From the NCBI GenBank assembly GCA_905236975.1, contig CAJOQU010000133.1, positions 1 to 29,503 of the forward strand: a stretch of DNA of 29,503 nucleotides, given 5' to 3'. The notes below the pieces were generated by a model. The model searched no databases. It had not been told where the DNA came from and worked only from the letters and a program-made list of their open reading frames with translations. Positions within the stretch are counted from its first letter, which is position 1. Each line of letters opens with the position of its first letter. Shown one piece after another: positions 23,615 to 29,503 of this stretch. The translations under genes and the position numbers were made by a program. Source of the stretch: an uncultured Clostridia bacterium (GTDB taxonomy: Bacteria > Bacillota > Clostridia > Oscillospirales > Acutalibacteraceae).

Positions 23615-24727
23615 TTATGGTGCGGCTTGCTCCGGTTGATTGCCGTAAATGAAATCCCTTATATTTTGCCGTGCGATCTCCAAGTCGTATACATAGTACC
23701 AACGGCCGTTGATGATTTTGCCGCTTGAAGGGATGTTCTCGTTCGGCACACTTAATTGCTCAAAGGTGGGCGAAGCCTGCATGGCCCATGTACCAAGGCT
23801 GATGATATCATTGGTTGAAAGGGAAGTCCGGCATTGGCTTGCCACCATTTCCGCCACGTTGGGCAGTTTTAGCACGCTGGTCTTTTTGACCCGATCAAAC
23901 ATGGCAACCAATACTTCTTTTTGGCGATTGCCGCGTTGAACATCACTGTCGGTGTGGCGAATGCGCGCATAGCCGACCGCCTGCCCGCCCGAAAGCAGCT
24001 GTTTACCGGCGTTGGGAATGGGTTCGCATGTGATTCCCAGCTTGTTCATTTGCGGAATAATGATGTTGTTCAGCTCTTTCATTTCTTCCGCACTGATTTC
24101 AATGGTTACACCGCCGATGTAGTCAATCACCCTCGAAAGCTCAAAAAAGTTCATGGTAACATAATCGGTGATCTCAAGGCCGAAATTTTGGTTCAGCGTT
24201 TTGACAGCTAACTGCGATTTGCCATAGGCGTAGGCATGGGTCAGTTTGTCGTGTCCGTGGCCGTCAATGGCTACATAAGTATCCCGCGCAATGGAGATCA
24301 GCCGGATCTTTTTATGGGATTTATCAATGGAAAGAATCACAATCGCGTCGCTGCGGCCGCTGGTACTGTCGGTACGGGAATCGAGCCCTAAAAGGGCAAT
24401 GTTGCGGTAACCATCGTAATCATGGGTGGTAATACCGAGGTCTTCTTGATCCAGCGGGTCGCGTTCGATCTTGTCCAGCATGCGGTAAACATAAGCATAA
24501 AATCCACCGCCGCAGACAAGCAGCAGGCATATCAGCACCAAGAGCGCATTGCGCAGGCGGTGCTTTTTCCTTTTTTTGCCGCCTGTCCGGCCGCCGGACG
24601 AAGCCTCCCTGCGTGGTTCGCTTTGTACCCTTTCGGAACGGGAGGAAATATCTTCATAAGTGCGGGAACGAGAGGAAATATCTCGCCCGGAGCTGGAATA
24701 AATATTGTTGTCTTCTTCGTATTTCAT
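23615..24727 (-). CDS. LytR-CpsA-Psr family wall glycopolymer ligase
   Basis: The 370-residue protein has a charged cytoplasmic N-terminus (1-58), one membrane helix (about 60-82, LLVLICLLLVCGGGFYAYV) and an extracellular LCP domain. LCP hallmarks are ALLGLDSRTDSTSGRSDAI, LISIARDTYVAIDG, HAYAYG and RIRHTDSDVQRGNRQ. LCP enzymes move teichoic-acid-like or capsular polymers from lipid carriers to peptidoglycan. The cytoplasmic part contains a tandem 10-residue duplication (DISSRSRTYE, DISSRSERVQ) and a KKRKKHR stretch just before the membrane. It is transcribed from its own promoter and converges on the radC-like gene. Confidence 0.92.
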   Translation of the reverse strand: MKYEEDNNIYSSSGRDISSRSRTYEDISSRSERVQSEPRREASSGGRTGGKKRKKHRLRNALLVLICLLLVCGGGFYAYVYRMLDKIERDPLDQEDLGITTHDYDGYRNIALLGLDSRTDSTSGRSDAIVILSIDKSHKKIRLISIARDTYVAIDGHGHDKLTHAYAYGKSQLAVKTLNQNFGLEITDYVTMNFFELSRVIDYIGGVTIEISAEEMKELNNIIIPQMNKLGITCEPIPNAGKQLLSGGQAVGYARIRHTDSDVQRGNRQKEVLVAMFDRVKKTSVLKLPNVAEMVASQCRTSLSTNDIISLGTWAMQASPTFEQLSVPNENIPSSGKIINGRWYYVYDLEIARQNIRDFIYGNQPEQAAP

Positions 24728-24758
24728 AAGGTTGACCGATCCTTTTTTGCTTTATGAC

Positions 24759-24787
24759 ATGATACCACACCCAAAACAAAAAGTAAA
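24759..24787 (-). promoter_or_regulatory. Probable promoter of the LCP gene
   Basis: On the minus strand TTTACT (24782-24787) and TATCAT (24759-24764) are spaced by 17 bp, with TG two bases away from an extended -10 position. AAGGAT lies in the leader, somewhat far from the ATG. The match is moderate. Confidence 0.55.
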
Positions 24788-24846
24788 GGAATTTATCAAT
24801 TTTTGACGTTTCTGAGGTCAACTCACGCGGAATCCCATTTGTAAAG

Positions 24847-25158
24847 TCACATTTTAAAAAGTTTCAACGCTTTGCGGTGCAGGCGTTCAATATGACGAAG
24901 ACTGTAATTTAAAATATAGCTGATTTCAAGCAGAGTCTTGCCGCAAACATACTTCAGCAGCAGCAATTCGCTTAGCACATCGCCGTCGGTTTGCCGGATC
25001 TTTTCTTCGATCTCATCCCGCAGAGCATTGGCGGCGGCGATTTGTTTTAAATATTCCTGACGGCGTTCAGGGTAACATTCCATCATCAAATTACAACGGT
25101 GAATGACGGCGTTTTGCAGTAAATAGGAGGATAAATATTGCTTTTTATCTTCATACAT
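24847..25158 (-). CDS. Sigma-70 region-4-like HTH protein, phage-type
   Basis: The 103-residue product (MYEDKKQYLSSYLLQNAVIHRC) is largely helical and ends in a helix-turn-helix resembling sigma region 4: LLLKYVCGKTLLEISYILNY, then RHIERLHRKALK. Small proteins like this (DUF1492 or ArpU-like) usually act as late-gene regulators in Gram-positive phages, but here no phage structural genes are nearby. The start at 25158 has AAGGAGG 8 bases upstream (minus strand, 25169-25175), better than a longer frame beginning at 25194. It overlaps the end of the zinc-ribbon gene by 8 bases, so the two form an operon. The LCP gene downstream has its own promoter. Confidence 0.65.
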   Translation of the reverse strand: MYEDKKQYLSSYLLQNAVIHRCNLMMECYPERRQEYLKQIAAANALRDEIEEKIRQTDGDVLSELLLLKYVCGKTLLEISYILNYSLRHIERLHRKALKLFKM

Positions 25159-25525
25159 GGCGGCTTTCCTCCTTGATAAATACAAATTGTCCATAGCTCA
25201 AGCGCGTGCCGTTTTTGCGGTTGTATTCTTCGGTTTCTCGCACCAGCAGGTAAAGGGGGTCTTTCTCTTGCTTTTTTCGTTTTTTTCTTTCAAGGCGCCA
25301 CATCTCCTCACCGCGCAGTCGGCATTTTTCACAGCAGTATTCGCCTATGGTGTCATAAAGTTTTGCCCCACAGCAACGACAGTGGGTGGGCGCAGGATGA
25401 ATATCCGTTCCACCGCAGAGGGGACAAAGGCTTACGCGCTCATAAGGGGGATGATCCAGCCCATGGGATTCCCACACCGTTTTGGGTTTTTGAAATTTTT
25501 GTTTACAGGTCTTACAATAGAACAT
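25151..25525 (-). CDS. Zinc-ribbon protein with four Cys pairs, phage-like
   Basis: The 124-residue protein has four CxxC knuckles (CKTC, CPLC, CRCC, CEKC) in its first 70 residues, enough for two zinc sites. The segment WESHGLDHPPYERVSLCPLCGG resembles small zinc-ribbon proteins of Clostridia prophages (from memory). A basic stretch (ERKKRKKQEK) follows, then a short C-terminal region. AAGGAG lies about 8 bases before the ATG. It overlaps and precedes the HTH gene. Function is unknown; binding of DNA or RNA is plausible from the charge and zinc ribbons. Confidence 0.6.
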   Translation of the reverse strand: MFYCKTCKQKFQKPKTVWESHGLDHPPYERVSLCPLCGGTDIHPAPTHCRCCGAKLYDTIGEYCCEKCRLRGEEMWRLERKKRKKQEKDPLYLLVRETEEYNRKNGTRLSYGQFVFIKEESRHV

Positions 25526-25720
25526 TTGCGTTCGCTCCTTTCAACCAAAAGAAAGATCGGAACGGGCGGTTTGTAAACACAAATTTTATCATTTCTTAAC
25601 AAAATAGATAAAAAATCAGAATATAATAACCTTAGCAAGAGGATATATCGCAATGAGGAATTAGGAATTATCTGTTTCGCAATCGCCTAACTTAGTCAAC
25701 ACCAAAAAGGAGGGAGAAGC
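25526..25720. other. Divergent intergenic region with weak promoter signals
   Basis: This A+T-rich 195-base gap separates the divergent zinc-ribbon gene and the membrane zinc-ribbon gene. A TATAAT lies at 25622-25627 on the plus strand with TTAACA 20 bp upstream (25596-25601), a poor spacing. The direct repeat GGAATTA occurs twice at about 25657-25671. No hairpin terminator or coding frame is convincing. Confidence 0.4.
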
Positions 25721-26125
25721 TTGCGTTTTCATGATCGTTTTATGCAGTTTATGTCCGGTCGCCGCGGGTTTGACGCCACCTTTCATGTCTTGGTTCTGTC
25801 GGCCGCTGTATTGGCGGCTTTGAATATTCTGTTTCGTTTACGCGTTCTTCAGCTTCTTGTTTACCTCTTGATCGTGTTTGCGCTTTACCGTTTCTTTTCC
25901 AAAAACCTTGATCGCCGCGAGCGGGAAAACAATTTTGTGCTCGAAAAATGCCGCTTTTTAGCACAAAAAAGGGAATTGTACGAACGAAGGCGGAACGATC
26001 GCTGTCATGTGTATAAAAAATGTCCGTCATGTAAGGCGATTTTGCGCCTGCCAAGACGCAAAGGCGTGCATACCACCGTTTGCCCGAAATGCGGCAAAGA
26101 GTTTAAAGTAAAGGTGCGAAAATAA
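25721..26125 (+). CDS. Membrane protein with C-terminal zinc ribbon, uncharacterised
   Basis: The 134-residue protein has a hydrophobic region that can form two membrane helices (about 22-39 and 43-60), a basic linker rich in Arg and Glu, and a C-terminal zinc ribbon: CPSC at about 100-103 and CPKC at about 122-125, in KKCPSCKAILRLPRRKG and TTVCPKCGKEF. The start is TTG at 25721, with AGGAGGGAG about 5 bases upstream. Similar proteins are widespread in Clostridia but, as far as I know, without assigned function. The ribbon should face the cytoplasm if both helices span. It seems to be a single gene; the next promoter begins 17 bases after its stop. Confidence 0.7.
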   Translation: MRFHDRFMQFMSGRRGFDATFHVLVLSAAVLAALNILFRLRVLQLLVYLLIVFALYRFFSKNLDRRERENNFVLEKCRFLAQKRELYERRRNDRCHVYKKCPSCKAILRLPRRKGVHTTVCPKCGKEFKVKVRK

Positions 26126-26141
26126 AATTTTACTCTTTCTA

Positions 26142-26170
26142 TTGTAATTTTATGAAAAACATATTATAAT
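26142..26170 (+). promoter_or_regulatory. Sigma-A promoter of the CNNM-like gene pair
   Basis: TTGTAA (26142-26147) and TATAAT (26165-26170) are spaced by 17 bp. Transcription should begin near 26177, directly in front of the stem-loop at 26180-26210. Confidence 0.75.
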
Positions 26171-26179
26171 AAGTATAGC

Positions 26180-26210
26180 AAAACGAGCGGCGTGTAAACA
26201 CCGCCCGTTT
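26180..26210 (+). promoter_or_regulatory. Stem-loop at the 5' end of the CNNM-like mRNA
   Basis: AAACG-A-GCGG-C-GTGT pairs with ACAC-C-GCC-CGTTT to give a hairpin of roughly 13 pairs with one mismatch and one wobble. No T-run follows, so it is not a plus-strand terminator. It would form within a few bases of the mRNA 5' end and leaves about 54 bases to the start codon. Confidence 0.6.
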
Positions 26211-26264
26211 CAATATGTGAAAAGGGGATTCTTTTTCAAAATTCAACATATCGGAGATGGTTTT

Positions 26265-27278
26265 GTGGACGACAGTCCTGCGGGGAGTATATTGCTTTTC
26301 GTTATTTTTATTCTTTTCAGCGCCTATTTTTCGGGAACCGAGATCTCATTGGCATCGGTCAATAAAATCCATATGATGAGCCGCGCCTCCAAGGGTAACA
26401 AGGGTGCGCAGCGCGTGCTTTATATTTTAGACCATTTTGAAGAAGCACTCTCGGTTTTACTCATTGGCAACAATGTGGTCAATATCGGCTGTGCAACGTT
26501 GTCCGCTGTGCTTGCCGCCAAGCTTTGGGGCAATTACGCGGTCACCTTTTCCACCGTAGCGACCACCATTATTATTTTTATTTTTGGGGAAATGCTGCCC
26601 AAATGCTTTGCGCGCTCTTGTAATGAGCATTTTGCCGAAAAGTCTTCGGGCATTCTATTGTTTTTCATGCGAGTACTAAAGCCTTTTTCTTTCTTTTTTA
26701 CCAAGTTGTCGGAATTGGTGAAAAAGCCGTTCCGCCGACAGACCGAAAATCAGGTCACCGTAACAGAGGAGGAACTTGGCGATCTGGTGGAAAATATTTC
26801 GGAGGAAAAGGGCTTTGACGAAGACACCGGCCGCCTGGTAAAATCCGCACTGCGGTTTTCAAATTCCACCGCGGCTGACGTGATGGTGCCGTGGGATCAG
26901 GTCTTGACCATTCCGACCAGCATGAAAACCTCCGACATTGTCGAAGTCATCGAGCAAAGCACCCATTCCCGTATTCCGGTGGTTGACCGAAAGGGTAAAG
27001 TCAAGGGTCTATTGCAAATTCGAAAATTTTTAAAAGCTTACACCAAGTCTAAATCCAATGTGATTTTGGCAAGCGTGATGGATTACCCTTATTTCATTCG
27101 GTCTGACGCGCCGATTGATGATGTGCTGACCGAAATGAGCAACCATCGCCGCAATTTGGGCTTGGTGCGTGCTGAAAGCGGGGAAGTCCTTGGCATTTTA
27201 ACGGTGGAGGACATTTTGGAGGAACTGGTCGGCGAAATTTACGATGAATCCGATGAGGCGGGTGATCGCCATGAGTAA
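26265..27278 (+). CDS. CNNM/CorC-type membrane protein, short form (DUF21-CBS pair)
   Basis: This 337-residue protein has a DUF21 membrane domain (about 1-150; AYFSGTEISLASVNKI and IFGEMLPKCFARS) followed by two CBS domains (about 185-325), ending shortly after VEDILEELVGEIYDESDE. It lacks the C-terminal CorC/HlyC domain that the next gene has. Members of this family transport or sense magnesium or related cations. The start GTG 26265 is chosen because GGAGATGG lies just upstream and the family begins near its first helix; an upstream in-frame GTG at 26217 has no such site. It overlaps the next gene by 8 bases, so the two are probably made together. Confidence 0.88.
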   Translation: MDDSPAGSILLFVIFILFSAYFSGTEISLASVNKIHMMSRASKGNKGAQRVLYILDHFEEALSVLLIGNNVVNIGCATLSAVLAAKLWGNYAVTFSTVATTIIIFIFGEMLPKCFARSCNEHFAEKSSGILLFFMRVLKPFSFFFTKLSELVKKPFRRQTENQVTVTEEELGDLVENISEEKGFDEDTGRLVKSALRFSNSTAADVMVPWDQVLTIPTSMKTSDIVEVIEQSTHSRIPVVDRKGKVKGLLQIRKFLKAYTKSKSNVILASVMDYPYFIRSDAPIDDVLTEMSNHRRNLGLVRAESGEVLGILTVEDILEELVGEIYDESDEAGDRHE

Positions 27279-28545
27279 TGCCGTTTATTATCTTGTGATC
27301 GCACTGTTGATTTTGGTCACCGCCTTTTTTGCAGGATCGGAGATCGCCTTCGCCGGCGTGAATCCCGCACGGCTGCGTTCCCGTTATCAAAAAAACGAAT
27401 CGCTTTCCTGCTTTTTGGCGGTCAAGATCACGGAGAATTATGAAAATACTCTCAGCACCGTATTGATCGGCAACAATCTTGCCAATATTGCCGCGTCGTC
27501 CATTGCCACGCTGCTTGTGATAAGGCTTTTGGGGGCTAACTATGCATGGGTCTCCACCGTGGTTATGACCCTGCTTGTTTTGACTTTCGGCGAAGTGATT
27601 CCCAAGGTGCTGGCCAAACAATTTTCCGAGCAATACGCCGTGGCGGTCGCCATTCCCATATATGCTTTGTCGTTGATATTAAAACCGGTCACATTGATTG
27701 TGATGGCCTTTGTCAATCTGGTTGCCAAGCTGTGGGAATCGGGCGTTGCCGACCCGGACGCCGTTTCGGAAGACGACCTGGAAAACATTATTGATATTGT
27801 TGAAGATGAAGGCGTGCTTGATGAAGAACAGTGCGACTTATTGCAAAACGCGCTGGATTTTGATGATGTGCTGGCTTATGAGGTCATCACCCCGCGGGTG
27901 GATATGATGGCGCTCAATATTCGTGATCCTTACGAAGTGAATTTGGGCAAGATTGCCGACAGCGTCTATTCGCGGCTGCCGGTTTATGAGGACACGCGTG
28001 ATCATATTATCGGCATTCTGCATTTGAATCAGTTTTATAAAGAATATGCGAAAAATGAACACGTCAACCTTCGCAGTTTGCTTTTGCCGGTCGTTTTTGT
28101 TCATAAAACCATGCCCTTGCCGGATGTTTTGGAAAAAATGAAGCGGGAAAAGTCTCACATGGTCATCGTGCTGGACGAGTACGGCGGTACCATGGGTATT
28201 TTGACAATGGAGGACGTGTTGGAACAACTGGTGGGCGAAATATGGGACGAGTCCGATGAAATCGAGCAAGAATTTGTCTGCTTGGACGATACCCATTTTG
28301 AGGCCGACGGTGATATGCGGATCTACGATTTCTTTGATGAATTTGATATTGACATTGATGAAGATGAAGATTTTGAGTATGATAATTCGACCGTCGGCGG
28401 CTGGACAACCACCATGTTGGATGGCAACGCCCTGCCCGGTGAAAGCTTTCGTTTTGAAAATTTGCTCGTCACGGTCAAGCAGGCGGATGAACATCGCGTA
28501 GAACGGGTTTTGGTCGAAGAACTGCCCGCTGACCCGCAGGAGTAG
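27271..28545 (+). CDS. CNNM/CorC-type membrane protein, full-length (DUF21-CBS-CorC_HlyC)
   Basis: The 424-residue paralogue has a DUF21 domain (about 1-180; FFAGSEIAFAGVNPARL and LTFGEVIPKVLAKQ), two CBS domains (about 205-325), and a C-terminal CorC/HlyC domain (about 340-420) beginning FVCLDDTHFEADGDMRI and including TVGGWTTTMLDGNALPGESF. An acidic stretch (IDIDEDEDFEYDN) lies within the last domain. The start ATG 27271 lies inside the end of the preceding paralogue. The family is linked to magnesium/cobalt efflux or resistance. Tandem paralogues suggest a heteromer. No plus-strand terminator with a T-run is seen after the stop. Confidence 0.9.
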   Translation: MSNAVYYLVIALLILVTAFFAGSEIAFAGVNPARLRSRYQKNESLSCFLAVKITENYENTLSTVLIGNNLANIAASSIATLLVIRLLGANYAWVSTVVMTLLVLTFGEVIPKVLAKQFSEQYAVAVAIPIYALSLILKPVTLIVMAFVNLVAKLWESGVADPDAVSEDDLENIIDIVEDEGVLDEEQCDLLQNALDFDDVLAYEVITPRVDMMALNIRDPYEVNLGKIADSVYSRLPVYEDTRDHIIGILHLNQFYKEYAKNEHVNLRSLLLPVVFVHKTMPLPDVLEKMKREKSHMVIVLDEYGGTMGILTMEDVLEQLVGEIWDESDEIEQEFVCLDDTHFEADGDMRIYDFFDEFDIDIDEDEDFEYDNSTVGGWTTTMLDGNALPGESFRFENLLVTVKQADEHRVERVLVEELPADPQE

Positions 28546-28580
28546 TCTTTTATTTTTCAACGCGGAATATGGGGTTTTAC

Positions 28581-28618
28581 AAAAAAATGCCCCGACACGC
28601 AAATTGCGTGTCGAAGCA
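28581..28618 (-). terminator. Intrinsic terminator of tRNA-Arg
   Basis: On the minus strand TGCTTCGACACGCAA (28604-28618) pairs over 15 bases (two T-G wobbles) with TTGCGTGTCGGGGCA (28588-28602). Seven T follow (28581-28587). It starts 6 bases after the tRNA CCA end. Confidence 0.92.
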
Positions 28619-28624
28619 CCAGAC

Positions 28625-28701
28625 TGGCGCGCTTGCCCGGATTCGAACCGGGGGCGTTCCGCTTAGGAGGCGGACCCTCTATCCATCTGAGGTACAAGCG
28701 C
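28625..28701 (-). tRNA. tRNA-Arg (anticodon CCU)
   Basis: Minus-strand sequence folds into a complete cloverleaf: acceptor GCGCTTG/CAAGCGC, D-stem CCTC/GAGG, anticodon stem TCCGC/GCGGA with loop CTCCTAA (anticodon CCT), and T-arm CCCGG-TTCGAAT-CCGGG. Discriminator base is G and the CCA end is encoded. It decodes AGG arginine codons. A promoter upstream and a strong terminator downstream show a single-gene unit. Confidence 0.97.
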
Positions 28702-28715
28702 ACACTGTATTGTCT

Positions 28716-28743
28716 ATTGTATCATATTTCCTGAAAAAGTCAA
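28716..28743 (-). promoter_or_regulatory. Promoter of tRNA-Arg
   Basis: Minus strand TTGACT (28738-28743) and TACAAT (28716-28721) are spaced by 16 bp, with an extended -10 (TGATACAAT). The start of transcription would lie just before the tRNA 5' end. Confidence 0.8.
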
Positions 28744-28775
28744 GTATCATATACGAAAGGGAGGGGGATTGCTTC

Positions 28776-29503
28776 TTGACCAAGAAAATCATTGGTTTTT
28801 TGCTGTGCGTGGCGCTTTTGTGCACAATGGCCGGCTGTTCGGAAAGTTATCAGGATGCAATCATATACTTTGAACTGCCTGAAAAACCGGTCACTTTAGA
28901 CCCGCAGACCGCCTCAAGCGATGCGGAGCTTGCCATTGTGCGCAATGTTTTTGAAGGGCTTTACCGAAAAAATGAAAGCGGCGCCATTGTGTACGGCGCT
29001 GCCGAAAATGTGGAGAAAGACGGTCTGACCTATACCTTTACCTTGCGGGATGACATGATTTGGAGCGATAAGACCCCCGTTACATCGGATGATTTTCTGT
29101 TTGCTTTTCAACGCGCCGTCCTGCCGGATACCGCCGCCCCGTATGCTTCGCGGCTGTTTGCCATTGAAAATGCCGAGCAGATTCATCGTGGTTCCGCATC
29201 GCTTTCATCGCTTGGAGTCACCACACCGGATGAAAAAACGCTGGTGATTCACCTGACACGGCAGGATGATGACTTTGAAGATACCCTTACCACTTCAGTC
29301 GCCATGCCCTGCAATCGCGCTTTTTTTGAGCAATGCGCCGGTTTTTACGGCCTGCAAAGCGACAGCCTTCTTTCCTGCGGCAGTTACCGCCTGACAAAAT
29401 GGAATCAAGAGGCCTTTGGTATTCGGCTTTATAAAAACGCAATGTATACCGGAACTTTTGAGGCACAGAATTCCGCGGTGTACATCACCAAAAACGAAGA
29501 AAA
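28776..29503 (+). CDS. Peptide-type ABC transporter substrate-binding lipoprotein (SBP family 5), 3' truncated by window edge
   Basis: The frame starts at TTG 28776 behind AAAGGGAGGGGG (28756-28767) and stays open to the window end, giving the first 242 residues. The N-terminus (TKKIIGFLLCVALLCTMAGC) is a lipoprotein signal with lipid-attachment Cys21. The mature part shows OppA/DppA-family features: LDPQTASSDAELAIVRNVFEGLYRK, then YTFTLRDDMIWSDKTPVTSDDFLFAFQR. It should be anchored outside the membrane and bind oligopeptides or similar ligands; permease and ATPase genes are not visible here. It is divergent from tRNA-Arg, with a 74-base gap holding the tRNA promoter and no clear promoter of its own. 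Confidence 0.9.
   Translation, partial: MTKKIIGFLLCVALLCTMAGCSESYQDAIIYFELPEKPVTLDPQTASSDAELAIVRNVFEGLYRKNESGAIVYGAAENVEKDGLTYTFTLRDDMIWSDKTPVTSDDFLFAFQRAVLPDTAAPYASRLFAIENAEQIHRGSASLSSLGVTTPDEKTLVIHLTRQDDDFEDTLTTSVAMPCNRAFFEQCAGFYGLQSDSLLSCGSYRLTKWNQEAFGIRLYKNAMYTGTFEAQNSAVYITKNEE

Noticed and set aside
25640..25675. GGAATTA direct repeat as a mobile-element end
   Set aside because: Only two 7-base copies, with no inverted termini or target duplication visible.
27838..28602. 254-codon open frame opposite the second CNNM-like gene
   Set aside because: Shadow frame; it also runs through the tRNA terminator hairpin.
1..29503. CRISPR array, insertion sequence, riboswitch or prophage
   Set aside because: I saw no regularly spaced repeats, transposase, conserved aptamer core or phage structural genes.

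Overview
The window looks like chromosomal core DNA from a spore-forming Clostridia lineage, most likely Oscillospiraceae/Ruminococcaceae-like. This is inferred from the gene order, strong Shine-Dalgarno sites, sigma-A type promoters and a SpoVM peptide; no 16S rRNA is present to confirm it. I see no IS element, CRISPR array or intact prophage.

Layout. Positions 1-2050 hold the 3' part of a WYL-domain regulator and a DUF1846 gene with its own promoter. A bidirectional terminator separates these from a minus-strand block (2200-5213): a GntR(YtrA-type)-ATPase-permease operon with a palindromic operator over its -10 box, then a DUF421/DUF4363 pair. At 5358-9252 a strong promoter is joined almost directly to the C-terminal remnant of a marR gene, followed by the two halves of a heterodimeric ABC exporter.

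Positions 9364-21645 carry the classic Firmicutes 'yloC to spoVM' housekeeping cluster, all on the plus strand: yicC, remA, gmk, rpoZ, priA, def, fmt, rsmB, rlmN, stp, pknB (PASTA kinase), rsgA, then two very small genes. These are a 49-codon membrane peptide and a 27-codon spoVM. coaBC, rpe and thiN, which accompany these genes in Bacillus subtilis, are absent here. The cluster couples GMP/nucleotide supply, transcription, replication restart, N-formyl-Met metabolism, rRNA modification and ribosome assembly to a phosphatase/kinase pair that senses the cell wall.

Positions 21705-28545 hold an RluA-type pseudouridine synthase, a RadC-like JAMM protein, a LytR-CpsA-Psr cell-wall ligase, a small zinc-ribbon plus HTH pair of phage-like character, a membrane zinc-ribbon protein, and two overlapping CNNM/CorC-type proteins. 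The window ends with tRNA-Arg(CCU) on the minus strand, and divergently the first 242 codons of a peptide-binding lipoprotein that runs off the end.

The items most worth a second look are the unannotated spoVM with its small membrane-protein partner, the decayed marR fused to a live promoter, the YtrA-like operator, the phage-like zinc-ribbon/HTH pair, and the tandem CNNM paralogues of different domain content. I found no convincing wholly new multi-gene system.
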